Assembly: GCA_027886175.1 (NCBI GenBank)
Contig: JAJNNQ010000011.1
Coordinates: 4,340,001-4,404,000 of the forward strand
DNA: 64,000 nt
Source: Phylloscopus collybita
Taxonomy: Eukaryota > Chordata > Aves > Passeriformes > Phylloscopidae
Direction of reading: 5' to 3'
A program made the translations under genes and the position numbers. Positions 33,461 through 45,108 of this stretch are shown here, in pieces. Within the stretch, counting starts at the first letter, position 1. Each line of letters starts with the position of its first letter. The notes beneath the pieces are model-generated. The model was given only the letters and a program-made list of their open reading frames with translations, made no database searches and was not told where the DNA came from.

Positions 33461-34305
33461 GTCTGCACTAACCCAACTTGTCACCAGTGCCCCAAAGCGA
33501 GGCAGTGACAACATTTTTGGGGTCACCTCCACAACTTCCACACCCCCACATCCCACTGAGGATGCTCTGCTACCTTGCACCCCCTGCACGCCACATCCCC
33601 CCAGGGGACTCTGGGGACTCTGGGGACTGTCCCTGTGTCCCCACCCCCAATCCCCCAAGGTACCTCCACTGCTGCACCCACACTCAACCCTGATTCCTGT
33701 AGGGGATTCCCAATGTGAGCAGGCAGGAGTTTGAGTCATACCCTCACCTCTCCTCCTCCTCCTCCTCCAGGAGGTGATGTCACTTCTCCCACTGGGGACG
33801 CCCCAGTGACACCGGGGAGACACCGCGGGTCACCCCTGGCAGGGACTGCGGGGTCACGGTGGCTCCTGGAGCCCCCTGGATGTGACAGCTGGGGGTCCTG
33901 GGATGCTGCAGTGACAATTTGGGGAGTGGGTGCTTGTTTGGGGGTCTCCAGGGTGGGTCATGAAGTCCTCTCCTGTCACCCCAGACACCCCCAGCCCGTG
34001 CCTCAGTTTCCCCCTCACTCTGCAGGGATCACCTGGAGGCGATGTTCTGGAATTGGGTTTATTTTGGGGGTTTTGGGGTTGGGATGAGCTGGTGGGCCAG
34101 TGGGGTGGGCTGGCGTGTTACCAGATTGGTGGCCATCTGGGCTGGGGGCCGGCCAGGCTGGGGGGCTGCAGGGCCAGGGGCCATCCAGACCAGAGTTCAG
34201 CTGGTGGCTCTGGTGCCCATCTGGACCAGTGTCCAGCCAGAGGGGGATCCATGGCTCTGGTGTCCATCTGGCTCAGAATCCAACCTCTCCTTGCCCCCTT
34301 CCATC

Positions 34306-34869
34306 TCAGGCTCCCCAGCTGGGGCTGCTCCTCACTGCAGAGTGGACAAGACCCATGGTCAGTCCCAAGATGACCCCAAACCCCTTCCCACCAACACCAC
34401 CAGGCCACCCACCCCGAGCCCTAGTGCAACCAATGTCCCCAGGAAGCCGGGCCAGCTCTGGATCTCCTGGAAGAGGAGATCCACAGTCCTGGGTTGAGGG
34501 CTCAAGGGCATCCAGGATGGTGGGCACTGAGTCCATGTGGTACATGGGGACAGTTGGGGACACACCTGTGGGGACAGGGGCTGGTGAGTGAGGGTTGGAG
34601 GAGGAGGGATGCAGCCAAAAATGTGTCAAAGTCAAGGGGAGGGCACCCAAAATTGGAGGAAAGGATGAGAAATGAGGCAAAGGATCCGAAATAGGGCAAA
34701 GGGACCCAAATCAGGGGGAAAGGAGCCAAAATGGGGAGAGGAAGGAGCCAAAATCAAAGGACTAACGGTGTCATTGGATGTCATGGAGTGTCACAGGGTG
34801 TCGTGGGATGTCCCTACCTGTGACAGGACAGGTGAAGATGCTCAGCGTCAGGAGCAGCCATGGGAACAT
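34306..34869 (-). CDS. Unrecognised small predicted type-I membrane protein (copy 2)
   Basis: Minus-strand exons 34869-34818 and 34565-34306, joined in phase 1, give 103 residues. The signal peptide, both splice sites (CACAG|GTAGGG and CCCCACAG) and the C-terminal hydrophobic segment match copy 1 at 5997-6572. A 12-nt deletion removes four Pro/Thr/Val residues without shifting the frame. Five amino-acid replacements against few silent changes indicate little purifying selection or adaptive change; so few sites cannot tell which. A poly(A) signal (TTTATT, 34058-34063) lies about 245 nt beyond the stop. It is tail to head with ZNF F. Confidence 0.42.
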
Positions 34870-35244
34870 CCTGAGGGACAGGGGGACACCCTGTGGGACA
34901 CGGGGCACCTTGTGGTACAGGGCCTGGGACCTCAGGGACTGTGGCCCCACCGGGGGCAAGGGACAGGGACACAGGGGACAGGGACACACAGGAGGGACCG
35001 GGACACAGCAGGCAGGACAGGCACACACAGAGGGGTGAGGGAGGCACGGCAGGCGCTTGAGACATCCGGAGGGAGGGGACACGATGGCACCAGGCTGCTC
35101 ATCAGGGGACAATGTCACCACAGCTGTTGGGATGCTGGCACCAGGATGCCTTCAGCGACACCCAACGCCGATCCTCCCACGGGGGATGGAGCTGGAGCAG
35201 CGCACGAAGCTCTTCCCGTTCTCAGGGCATTCCCAGGGCTTCCC

Positions 35245-36383
35245 TTAGTGGTGGCTCCATTGGTGTTGGGTCAAGTGAGAGCTCTTAGAAAAGCTCTTCC
35301 CACACTCAGGACACTCGTAGGGCCTCTCCCCGGTGTGGATGCGCCGGTGCCTGATGAGGTGGGAGTTGTGCTTGAAGCCCTTCCTGCAGTCGGGGCAGCG
35401 GAAGGACCTCTCCTCCGTGTGAATCCGCTGGTGCTTGAGGAGATCAGAGCTGGTATGAAACCTCTTCCTGCACTGGTCACACTCGTAGGGCCTCTCCCCT
35501 GTGTGGCTTCTCTGGTGGAGAATCAGGTGGGAGCTCTGAATGAAGCTCTTCCCACACTCCCCACACTCGTAGGGCCGTTTCCCTGTGTGGATTCTCTGGT
35601 GGAGAATCAGGTTGGATTTGTGGATAAATCTCTTCCCACACTTGGGACACTCATAGGGCCGTTCCCCCTTGTGGCTCATCTGGTGGCGGGTCAGGTTGTA
35701 CCTCTGGCTGAAGCTCATCCCACACTCCCCACACTCGTAGGGCCGTGCCCCCGTGTGGCTCCTCTGGTGGACAGTCAGGTTGGAGCTATCACTGAAGTGC
35801 TTTCCACACTCAAGACACTCGTAGGGCCTCTCCCCGGTGTGGATGCGCCGGTGGGTGATGAGGGAGGATCTCCAGCTGAAGCTCTTATCACATTTCGAGC
35901 ACTTGTGGGGCTTCTCCCTATCGTGAAGCTGCTCAGGGACCCCCAGCTCTGAGCTCCCGCCGTTTCCCTGTCCCAGGGTGGGTCTTCCCTCCTGGGATCC
36001 CCATGATCTGCGTTTGCAGCCCCTCCTCGTGCGGGATCTCCGGGGATTCTCCTCCCCATTGGATTCCTGCACCGTGGAGCCGCTCAAAACAGCCTCTTCC
36101 ACGAGGTTCTGCCGCGGGGATTTGTCCTCCCTGCTCTCCATCCTCAGCTCCTTGTCTGGGGGAAGAAGGACAAGGAGAGGATAGAATTTGCCTCCGTGCC
36201 AGAGACAAGGGGAAGGAGATCCCTGGCAGGACGGCGTCGGCAGCAGGGTTGTCCTACAGCTGGGGGCCGGGCTGGGCTGGGAGATGGAGCAGGAGAGAGG
36301 GGGAAAGGGGCAGTGACTTCCTCCTCACCTGCCTGGGGCTCCAGGGCCATCTCCCTCTTCCTCGCGGCCTCCTCCTCCTCCAT
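35245..36383 (-). CDS. C2H2 zinc-finger protein ZNF F (type 1, 8 fingers)
   Basis: Minus-strand exons 36383-36329 (55 nt) and 36155-35245 (911 nt), phase 1, give 321 residues. The leader ([20 protein letters not shown]) and fingers 1-5 match ZNF A. ZNF A has four more fingers; the coding difference, 336 nt, is exactly four 84-nt fingers. All eight fingers here keep their zinc ligands, so F probably shows the ancestral array. Predicted nuclear DNA-binding protein with no effector domain seen. It lies in block Q at the position ZNF B holds in block P. Confidence 0.9.
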
Positions 36384-36704
36384 CCGGCCAAGGTTTGGGA
36401 ATACGAGATCCTGGTTTGGGTGGGAAAACAAGGGCTGAGCGCGTTGGGTTTGATGGTCCCACTGCCCAAGCGCAGCTGCAGAAGTCAGCGCCCCTTTCAG
36501 CCTCGGAGTCCCGGACCCCGCTCATCTCCAGGCTCTGCCCGCCAGGACCGGGCCATCGCCACCTGGGACCCCGCAAGATCCCTCCAGGGGCATCTCCGCC
36601 TCGGCTTTGGAGTCCTGCAAGAGCCAAACATCCCCTGCCCCGAAAAAAAACCCTCTCAGAGCCCGCCCCGATGGATTTGGGGTGAGCTCCCTCTCCCCGC
36701 TCAC

Positions 36705-37060
36705 CTGCGGGTTCCGGGGTGCGCGATGCTGCCGGAGCCGGGGGAGCTGCGGCCGGAGCGGGCGGGCGGGAAAACCGCGTGGTGTTGCTGCTCCTCCTCT
36801 TCCTCCTCTGTCCCTGCTCTTCCTCCCGCTCCTCCTCCGCTCCCAGCCCGGCCCGGGCGGTGCCGACACCCAAAAGCAGCCGCGCTCTGCCCCGGGGGGG
36901 TTCCAAAGCGGCCCCGCCCCGCGCGGCACCGGGAGCGATCCTGGGAGCAGCGGGAAGGAACTGGGAGCGCTTTCCCTCCCAGAATCGCTCTCACTGGGAG
37001 TTCCTGGAGAACTCTGCTGTGGGAGGGAGCCCAGGGTGCAGCAGGGGAACAGCTCCTGTC
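36705..37060 (-). promoter_or_regulatory. Proximal CpG island and exon 1 of ZNF F
   Basis: Reverse copy of 3480-3808; minus-strand donor CGCAG|GTGAGC after 36705. Confidence 0.6.
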
Positions 37061-37389
37061 CCTGAGCAGCCGGAAAAGCCCCGGGGCACGAACTGACCAT
37101 GGCCCCATTCCCTGTCTCCCTGCTCTGCCGGGGGAGGAGGTGGAGCTGGAAGGAGGGAGGTGTCAGGGGAGGCTGATTTTAAGGGTCTGCATTTACTTCT
37201 CATTGTCGAGCTCTGAAATGTTGGAGTTTTCTACCAGAAATCTCACCCCTCTTCCACTGATCGACAGGAGATTGGAGCAGTTTTCCCTTTTTCGGGGAAA
37301 TCAAAGTGACGAACTGAGGCTCGTAGTTTAGGAGATAGGAGAAGCGAGGCTTCAGGGCTTCCCTCTGAGTCGGAGGCACCCAGCAGGCA

Positions 37390-37978
37390 GGGCTGGGCAA
37401 GGCGGTGCGGGAGGTGCGGAGAACTTTGTTTGTGTTTTCAGCTCCATCCCGCCTCGGGCCCGGGTCCGTCCCAGGGCTGTTCCTCATCTGCGGCTTTGCC
37501 CTCAGACAGCCCGGGGGCGGGGCCTGAGAGCGCGGGGCGGGGCTGTGCCGTGTGCAGAGCCCGCCCCTGCCTCGCTGCCATTGGCTGATGGTGCCGTCAC
37601 TCCTGGCTCTCACTGCACGGTGATTGGGCAGAGCGGGCAGAAGGACAGCCCTGGCTTTTCAGGGGCGCCATTTTCGGATCCTCGGTGTGGAGGAGGCGGC
37701 GGCGGCGGAGCTCGGAGGCGGCCCCGGCGCAGGTGGGAGCCGCGCTGGGTTGTGCCGGGGCTCGGGGCTGGCTGCGGGCGGAGGGGGCGGCAGGGGGCTC
37801 TGGCTGTGGCTGGGTTGTGCCGTGTCCGCGCCGTGTTCCCCGTGCCCTGAGGGCGCTGCGGGAGCGGCTGCCCGCGGTCTCCTTCCCGCGGGTGCCTGGG
37901 CAGGAGCCGGGGCCGGAGCAGCGCTGGCTCGTCCCGGTTCCTGTGGGTAGGACGGAGGCGCTGCGCTGTCCCCGGGCC
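37390..37978. promoter_or_regulatory. Distal CpG island of ZNF F
   Basis: Reverse copy of 2535-3130 with CCAAT and GC boxes and a rightward donor GCGCAG|GTGGGAG at about 37731. Confidence 0.6.
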
Positions 37979-38353
37979 TGAGCGGGAAAATTGGCATCGC
38001 CAGAGGTTTCTGTGCCCGAAGGAGCCAGAGGAGTCCTGTAAAAGTGACTTTATTCATGAACAAAGGGAGAGGCCATGCGGCATTTGCCATGCGGTCTCTC
38101 CAATTGTTGTAGTTCGCAGCCTCCTTTTTATCCTGATTTTCCCTTCTGCGTCTCCCTCTCCCTTTGCCCAGTGGCGAAGGTCCTTGGAAAGTTGAAACTT
38201 CCCGATCCTATTGCTGCATGTCCTCGTTAATATGCACCCCCCTTTTGTATAACATCCGATATTCCTGGCTCTGTTCAGGCTTTGTTCTTCTTTTCCGTGT
38301 TCAGGAATTCAGCAGGACCTTGGCTGAGCAGCAGTCCGTGTCAATGAGTAACA
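37979..38353 (-). mobile_element. Solo LTR (family 2), 375 bp, minus copy
   Basis: Reverse counterpart of 2160-2534 with identical length and ends. 38354-38519 continues with the sequence that flanks this LTR in block P and then joins env remnants. Confidence 0.65.
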
Positions 38354-38519
38354 TTTTCTGAAACTGATGGTTTCTCCTTTCCTTCCTTATCTCCAAGTCC
38401 GTGGTCCTACCTCCAAGCAGATTCACTCATTGACTCTGTTTTTGCTTCCTGGTTCCTCTTTGGGTTTTGGATTATTCTCAGTGACTTTATTTCCTGTGCT
38501 TTTGTGTCCATTTCAGTTA

Positions 38520-39130
38520 TGCCATTGGAATGCTCACTGGGTTCTCTGGCTCCTGATCTGAATTCCTTGGGGTTCCCAGGAGCTGGTCTGGTGTTGTGGG
38601 ATTTGTTCTGGTGCCGTTCATCTTTTCCCCATTTTTGGGTGCTACCTCCAGCCAGGGCTGCATCAATTTGTCTCTTTTCTGTAATTAAATCCTCACATTC
38701 TTGGATTCCCAACTGATTTCTCTGAACTTGTGGCAGCAGAATCCCCCCAGTGCTCTGATGCTCCCTGTGTGACACAGACAGGGACAGCACATGTTGGACT
38801 GGGGAGAGGGGTGATTGCCTCTCACTTATTTTAGTGAAGCTTTCTCAACCTTTTCCCTTTGCTGTTTCCCTTTGCAGCTGAACCAATTTCTGTTGCAGAG
38901 TCAGAGATCCTCACTCCAGGCTCTGCTCTTGGCTGTGCCAATTCCATCTGTGCAAGCAGGCAGAGCTTGGGCTGAGGACAGAGGGAATCAGCCCAATTCC
39001 TGCCCCAGGCAAGGAGCCCCTGGTGCATTGTCCACACTTTTCCCCAGCAGGGTTAATTTGCATTTCTAAAGCTCCTCTCCTGGCTGCCTGGAGAAATCTC
39101 TCTTCCTGGGTAGGCACTGAATGACTCACA
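38520..39130 (-). pseudogene. Endogenous retrovirus env remnant, block Q
   Basis: Counterpart of 12400-13110 (TEKRQIDAALAGG, WGKDE). A frame of about 127 codons runs on the minus strand, but the heptad segment is gone: the env sequence joins LTR-flank sequence instead. Confidence 0.55.
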
Positions 39131-39164
39131 TTTCGCCCTCGGGCAATCTGCTATTTCTCTCTGT

Positions 39165-39285
39165 TGGGTTTTTTTGTTTTTTTTTTTTTTTTTTGTTTTT
39201 TTTTTGTTTTTGTTTGTTTTTGTTTGTTTGTTTGTTTTTGTGGGGTTTTTTGGTTTTTTTTTTTTCTTTTTTTTCTTTTCATACC
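39165..39285 (-). repeat. Expanded poly(A)-like tract (T-rich on plus strand)
   Basis: About 120 nt of T with scattered G and GTTT units, at the site of the T21 tract at 13125. The AATAAA equivalent is TTTATT near 39301. Confidence 0.7.
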
Positions 39286-40540
39286 ATAGTCTATTAACTT
39301 TTTATTCGTTATAGGTCACCTTTAAAGGCTCTTCTGGTTTTCCAAATGTAATCTGAAGGTGAACTCTGAAAAACTCTGAAAATATAGCAATATTTTCTGA
39401 TCACTGAGAGCTGCACACAAACACACACAAAAACATTACAAAGCAATCAAGGCTTTTCTATTTCATCTCCTAAGACTACAAATTGATTCTCACACCCCTG
39501 GCTCGAACCTACTGACAGTATATAAGTAGGATCATTGCAAAAAATTATTCTATTGGTAATCTTGTCACTGAAACTGTGGGAAAACCCGAAACACTCCAAC
39601 AATATCTTTAGTGTTAGAGAGTCAAGGCATCACTTGATTCTGGCCAGGATGGGCAACAGAAATCATTTCATCCACACATAGCCTGGTGTGCAGAGAAAAT
39701 CATTCCATGCCATGTGAGTTTTACTGGTTTTTTCCCTAAACTTTTTACAGTCTGAACCCATAGAAATCCCTTGGTTTGATGTTCATTGCTTCCAAGTTGC
39801 TGAGTTCTCTTGATTTGATTTCCTGTTGGACCCGGATTCCTTTGCCTCTGATGTTAATCAGGTCTGCACTGCTGGAATTCCTTCTCAGCCTTTTCCAGCC
39901 CAGGTGTCTGCAGCTCTTCCAGGGGCAGTGTCTGGGCTGGGTGTTGGTTGCTGGTTGCTGATGGTCGTTGATGTTTTGTTGATGGTCGTTCTCTCTGTGG
40001 GGATCTTTTGGGCTCTTCCCAGTCTGGTGAGATGTTCAACTCATCTCTGCTGAGTGGTGTAACATCCCTTCAAATAAAACCTTGAAAATTCCTTTCCTGG
40101 GGCAAAGGCCAACCGAGGCTGAGTGGAGAAATGAAATCAAAAACAATTTTAAAGTTGGTCTATTTTGCACCCATCTAAGCCCAGCCAGCCCAGAGTGTGA
40201 GTGTGGCTGAGGCCCAGAGTGGAATTCTCCCGGTGTCTCCCCAGCCCCTGTGGCAGTGCAGGCACAGAAAGCCCTGAAGCTGCAGCAGTGGCAGCAAGGA
40301 TTGGCCCGCAGTGCGTGGAGATGCCAAGGGAGGGTGCCCAGGCAGAGCATTCCAGCAGAGGATCTGTGGGCAGGCACAGGGGCTTCCCCCACTGTGGAGC
40401 CCTGGCTGCTGCTCCCTTGCCTTCAGTGCAGGCTCAGCCGTGGCCTGTTTGACATTCCCAGGCAATTCCAGTTCCTTTGCTGAGCCTGGGAGAGCCATGG
40501 CTGGGGCATCAATCATTTGGGGTTTTTATTTTCTCCAGCT
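39286..40540 (-). other. ERV interior without assignable genes, block Q
   Basis: Counterpart of 13171-14400: AT-rich 3'-UTR-like part (39286-39770), the 61-codon frame at 39854-40039, then a pol connection remnant near 40430-40516. Confidence 0.4.
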
Positions 40541-41504
40541 TTGTTCTCTTTCTCGTGTCCATCCCATAACACTGAGGCTGTCTGGGGTTAGAAAGTCACA
40601 CAATGTTCTGGCTGGAGCACAGAATCCTCAGTGCAGGTCCTGCAATTCCCTGTTAATCCTCAGAATTGTCACAGCTCCTTTTTAGTCCTGGGTAAGGTTA
40701 CTTCTGAGATTCTTTGGACCCTCTCTGGGTCAATTCACCACAAACCTTCAGTCAAAATATGTCCCAAACATTTAACCTTTTTCTCCACCATTTCTGTTTG
40801 TTTTTTTCAAATACTCAAAGATATTTTTAGCCTGAAAACTGAGCCATTTCACAGAGGCTTCTTCTACTACTTATTCTTGTCCTCCTGACTGGAGCTGGAG
40901 TCACCCACACCCTGCATTAACCCAATCCCTGGGGGTTAGGTGAATTCTTTTGATGTTTTCTGCAAGGCTTGCCCCAATCAGGCTGGTGATTCCCTGCATC
41001 CCTGCAGCAGCACCGTCCATGTCTTTCCCATTTTCCCTTCTCCCTCTTGTTCCCACTCCAAGGCCAAACCCTGTTCACCATCCTGTGTGAGTGGGCATCC
41101 CCAGAAAGCATCTTTTCCATCAAGGGCTGAATGGGAGCAGTGTGAGGAGGGAACCTGGTTCCAGATGGTGTCAGGATCTGAGACTGTGGGGTGCCTGGGT
41201 GTCAGAATCTCGTTTATTGTTCTTAGGTCCTGCACCATTCTGTGGATTCCATCTGATTTCCTGACTGGCAGCACAGGAGCATTACAGGGAGAGATCCCTG
41301 GCTCCAAAAGCCCTGCCTTTCCCAGGGGCTCAAGAACAGGCTGTGAGCCCTTCCTTCCCTTCCTGGGAATAGGGGATTGCTTTTAGACCCCACTTGTCCT
41401 GGTTGCTTCAGAGGAACTTGGAGAGGCTGGGGATCTGATTTTCCCAATTTCCCTGGGGCTGCCCACACTTCTGGGTTCACTTCAGCCCAGGCCTTGCCAG
41501 ACAT
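40540..41504 (-). pseudogene. Endogenous retrovirus pol remnant (reverse transcriptase), block Q
   Basis: Same motifs and same destroyed catalytic box (GVGD, 40900-40911) as 14400-15365. Extra stops and frameshifts lie in the thumb region (40740-40860). Confidence 0.8.
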
Positions 41505-41712
41505 TTGTCACAGAGGTACGGGGAACTAGCCTGTGTCAACTTTGATAAGATTGATTTACATTCCCAATTTAGCCATCAAATCCCTTCCCAGTGAATGACA
41601 ATCACATTTAGGAGCAAATGAAAATTCCTGCATTTCCAACCCATCCCCATATCTGCTAAGAGTGGTTGAATAAAACACAGCTGATCATCTTTCCCACTCA
41701 CCCCCTGAATAA

Positions 41713-42262
41713 TCAAAGACATTTTTGGCCTTTTCCCCCCTTAGGTGTGAGATTGAGAGTGGCTGGAGAGGCCCCTGTGTCTGTGAGGAAAGGCCTCCTG
41801 TCGATGCAGAGCCACCCTGAATGTTCTCCAGGGCTCCAGTGCGGTGGGTCCCTGGTGTGATGGGAGCTCTGCCACCCCTCCCAGTCCATGTCCCTGCAGG
41901 GGTGGACTTGCTGCTGGTGAGGGTGCTGCTGTCTGTGCTTGTAGTGTCCTTGTGGCCTGCAGCTGGCAGCCTGATTCCTTGCCAGGGGCTGTTTGGGTGG
42001 GCTCTCCCCTGCCCAGGAGGGCAATGCCTCTGCCAGGTCCTTGTGGCCGAGCCGGTGCCCTGGGTGCTGGGGCCCCCTTGGGCCCTGGGCTTGATCCCTC
42101 AGGGGCTGTAGAAACTCTGCCATGGCCTTTGCCTTCCCCTTGGCCTTTTCCTCCTCCCTTCTTGCCTTCTTTCCCTGCTGTGCCTTTGTGACCAAGTGCT
42201 GCAGGGGCTTCTTCTGCCCCTCCTGCAGCCCCCCTGAGTGCCTGTGGGTGCTCATCCTCTTA
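41713..42262 (-). pseudogene. Endogenous retrovirus gag end and protease remnant, block Q
   Basis: Minus-strand frame of about 186 codons; DTG motif at 41773-41781. Upstream gag is cut short at about 42262, where a 60-80 bp deletion relative to 16190-16310 removes the CRNMVK segment. Confidence 0.75.
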
Positions 42263-42880
42263 CAGCTGCACATTCCCCTTCACCCTTTCCCTTCCCAGCA
42301 CACCAACACCATCCATCACCTGTTGTCCAAATCCCTTCTTGACTTTCCTAATTGCCGCCCCTGGGTGTCCAGGTCCTTAATTACCTCTGGGAGAATGTGC
42401 AAACTGTCTCGACATTCTCCCAAGGGACACTTGGATGGACACAGACATGGAGAGTTACTTGGGGACACATGGACATGGAAGGGGATGTGGCAATTCATGG
42501 GGACACGGGCACAGATGGAGATGTGAGGGACAATGACAGGGGTGGAAACATGGTGGGGAGACAGCCATGGGTGAGATATTTTGGGATCATCATCCCTTTT
42601 GCTGGGACCCCTTCCTGGCTTTCCCTTTTCCACCCTGCATGGATGCCCTGCCATGTTTCCTCCCTGAAGATCCCAGTGTCCTCCCTGATGGGATTTTCAG
42701 TGCTCTCTCCCTGCTGGCTCTTCCCAGCCCCCCCTGATCTGTCACTCATCTGTCTCCTGGACACTCTTGGGTCCCCAATCAATCCCCGGTGCCGCCGCCA
42801 CCCAAGGGAGCCGATCACCCAAACTGGGTGAGGCACCTTCAGCTCCACTCACTGCCCGCCACCCCGGGCAGTGGAAGGAA
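42263..42880. other. Duplicated spacer before ZNF G, diverging at about 42785
   Basis: Follows the 16340-16690 spacer, with the GGGGACATGG-type insertion at 42430-42580, until about 42785. There it departs from the type-2 head sequence and becomes unrelated. The exon-1 donor CAGCAG|GTGAGC is not present. Confidence 0.55.
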
Positions 42881-42884
42881 TTCC

Positions 42885-43270
42885 AGACACGGTCCCAAGG
42901 TGTGTGGAAAAATTCCCATCACCAGAGGTTTGTGTCCACAGAGAAGAGAGAGGAGTCCTGTACAAGTCATTTCATTCATAAAACGTGGGAGAGGCCATGG
43001 GACATTTCCCATGGGGTCTCTCCAGTTGTTGGAGGACGCAGCCTCCTTTTCATCCTAATTTTCCTGGCTGCATCTCCCTCTCCCTTTCCCCATTGGCTGA
43101 AGGATTTGAGAGGTACAGACTTCCCAATGCACCTCCCACATACCCCCCTTAATATGCCCCCCACTTCTGTCTGGGTAGGGATATTCACAGCTCTGTTCAG
43201 TCTTTGTTCTTCTTCTCCAAGTTCATGAATTGAGCAGGACCTTGGCTGAGGAGCAGTCTGTGTGGTCAGT
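42885..43270 (-). mobile_element. Diverged family-2 LTR at the head of ZNF G
   Basis: Alignable to the 375-bp LTR in reverse (CACCAGAGGTTTGTG, ATTCATAAAACG in place of the AATAAAGTCAC region, CTCCTTTTCATCC), but with many substitutions; clearly older than the other copies. Ends are approximate. 43271-43620 is spacer plus intron sequence with TCTTGGTGTTTTGGAGG repeats. Confidence 0.5.
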
Positions 43271-43647
43271 GAATACCATTTCCTGGAACTGAAGGCTTCC
43301 TCTGTCCCTTCCTTATGTCCAAGTCCCCGGCCCTATCTCCAAGCAGATTTGCAGCATCTGTTCGTCAAGACACTTTCCTCTTCTTCCTTTCATGTCCCCT
43401 TTTACAAGAAGTCCTTTTCATTTAGAAGAAGTTTTGGCTGAGTCTTGATGTTTGGGGAGTTTTTGATCTGTGTCTTCATGTTTGGTGGACTTTTAGCTTG
43501 AATCTTGGTGTTTTGGAGGTTCTTACAGACACAAGGTGCCCAATAATTTCCTGGGATGAGCTTGGCCAAGGAGGAACCCCCAGCCTCAGGCGCTCTCCTC
43601 TTGGTTTTTCCCCAAACCAGGATTTGTCATTCCCAAGGAGTTTCCGG

Positions 43648-44388
43648 ATGGAGGAGGAGGAAAAGCCCCGGAGCTCCCACAGGAGGAGGGGCTGCAAACC
43701 CAGCCCAGGGAGCTGCGAGGAGGAAAGACCCCCCCTGTGCCAGGAGGGCGGCCGGAGATCCAGCCGGAGCTCAGAGCTGGAGGAGAAGCCTGATGGAGGG
43801 GAGAAGCCCCACAAGTGCTTGGAATGTGGGAAGGGCTTCAGCTACAGGTCCAACCTGATCCGGCACCAGAGGATCCACACTGGGGAACGGCCCTATGAGT
43901 GTGGGGAGTGTGGGATGAGCTTCAGCCAGAAGGGCCATCTTAGGAAACACCAGATGATCCACACTGGGGAAAAGCCCTACAAGTGTGGGGAATGTGGGAA
44001 GAGCTTCAGAGATAGCTCAGACCTGATCCAGCACCAGGTGATCCACACTGGGGAATGGCCCTACACCTGCTTGGAATGTGGGAAGGGCTTTGGATACAGC
44101 TCCAGCCTGAGAAACCACCAGCGCATCCACACTGGGGAGAGGCCCTACGAGTGTCCTGAGTGTGGGAAGAGGTTTCACACCAGCTCCCATCTCCTCCTCC
44201 ATCAGCGGATTCACACGGAGGAGAGGCCCTTCCGCTGCCCCGACTGCAGGAAGGGCTTCAAGCGCAACTCACACCTCACTGTCCACCGGCGCATCCACAC
44301 CGGGGAGAGGCCCTACGAGTGTCCTGAGTGTGGGAAGAGCTTCTCACAGAGGTCTCACTTGACCCAACACCAGCAGAGGCACCACTGA
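43648..44388 (+). CDS. C2H2 zinc-finger protein ZNF G (type 2, 7 fingers)
   Basis: Coding exon starts at 43621 after CCAAACCAG; ATG 43648, 246 residues. Type-2 leader and seven intact fingers, closest to ZNF C. No counterpart of the type-2 exon 1 is found upstream; a diverged antisense LTR and unrelated sequence stand there, so its transcription start must differ or it is silent. The coding frame itself is undamaged. After the stop the relic finger half (WECPESGKSF) is present in the 3' UTR. An LTR begins 255 nt after the stop. Confidence 0.88.
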   Translation: MEEEEKPRSSHRRRGCKPSPGSCEEERPPLCQEGGRRSSRSSELEEKPDGGEKPHKCLECGKGFSYRSNLIRHQRIHTGERPYECGECGMSFSQKGHLRKHQMIHTGEKPYKCGECGKSFRDSSDLIQHQVIHTGEWPYTCLECGKGFGYSSSLRNHQRIHTGERPYECPECGKRFHTSSHLLLHQRIHTEERPFRCPDCRKGFKRNSHLTVHRRIHTGERPYECPECGKSFSQRSHLTQHQQRHH

Positions 44389-44643
44389 GGGAAGCCCTGG
44401 GAGTGCCCTGAGAGCGGGAAGAGCTTCGTGCGCTGCTCCAGCTCCATCCCCCGTGGGAGGATCAGCGTTGGATGATCCCCAGTGACCCCTGCTGGGCAGA
44501 GCCCTGGTGATCCCTGTTGGGAAGACACCTGGCTGGGGGGCTCCACATCTTCCTGGCTCCCTGTGGGCACCTGGATGAACCAGGGGCAGGAAGATCCATT
44601 GGGACACAGACAGACACTGGGAATTCCTTGGGGAGAGCAGATT

Positions 44644-45077
44644 TGTGGTTTTAGTTAGTTTTAGCTAGCTGAATTTATAAAGTTTTTTGGATTTTTTTTT
44701 TTTTTTTTTAGATGGTTTCAATTTGTTCTAGACGGAAAAATTTAGAAGAGCAGTGAGGGCTTGCAATTGCAGCCTTCTGGGGCCTGGAGTTTTAGAGGGA
44801 GTGGGACTGGTGAGAGACTGAGTGAGCTGAGCTGTATTTGCAGCAAAGATTTTTTTAGTTTGGTTTTTTTTTCAGAGCAGCGAAAAGTTTTATTGGTTTA
44901 TATTATTCATTCTTTGCGCTTGTGGGCATCTTGTTTGTTAAATAAATAGTTTTTTCTAGTTTTCTCTGAAGAAGTTCTTTCTTTTTTGGACTGACTGAGA
45001 GAAGGAGCCGTTTAAGATTGCTTTCCAGGGGAACCCCCTTTGGAGGTTTCCTCCCAAATTTGCCCTAAACCAAGACA
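44644..45077 (+). mobile_element. LTR, class II-like, in the ZNF G 3' flank
   Basis: From TGTGGTTTTAG to ACCAAGACA, 434 bp, with TTTATAAAG near 44674 and AATAAA near 44941. At 51103 a fragment of the same family ends with the same ACA, which supports the 3' end. It is followed by a primer-binding-site-like TGGCATCCAATGTGGGGCTC at 45089-45108. The mirror copy behind ZNF H is at 54826-55249. Confidence 0.7.
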
Positions 45078-45088
45078 TATATTGGTAT

Positions 45089-45108
45089 TGGCATCCAATG
45101 TGGGGCTC
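45089..45108 (+). other. tRNA-Lys-like retroviral primer-binding site
   Basis: TGGCATCCAATGTGGGGCTC resembles the 18-nt complement of a lysine tRNA 3' end used by class II retroviruses, with two or three mismatches. It begins 11 nt after the LTR end, farther than usual. The mirror copy is at 54795-54814 (-). Confidence 0.55.
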
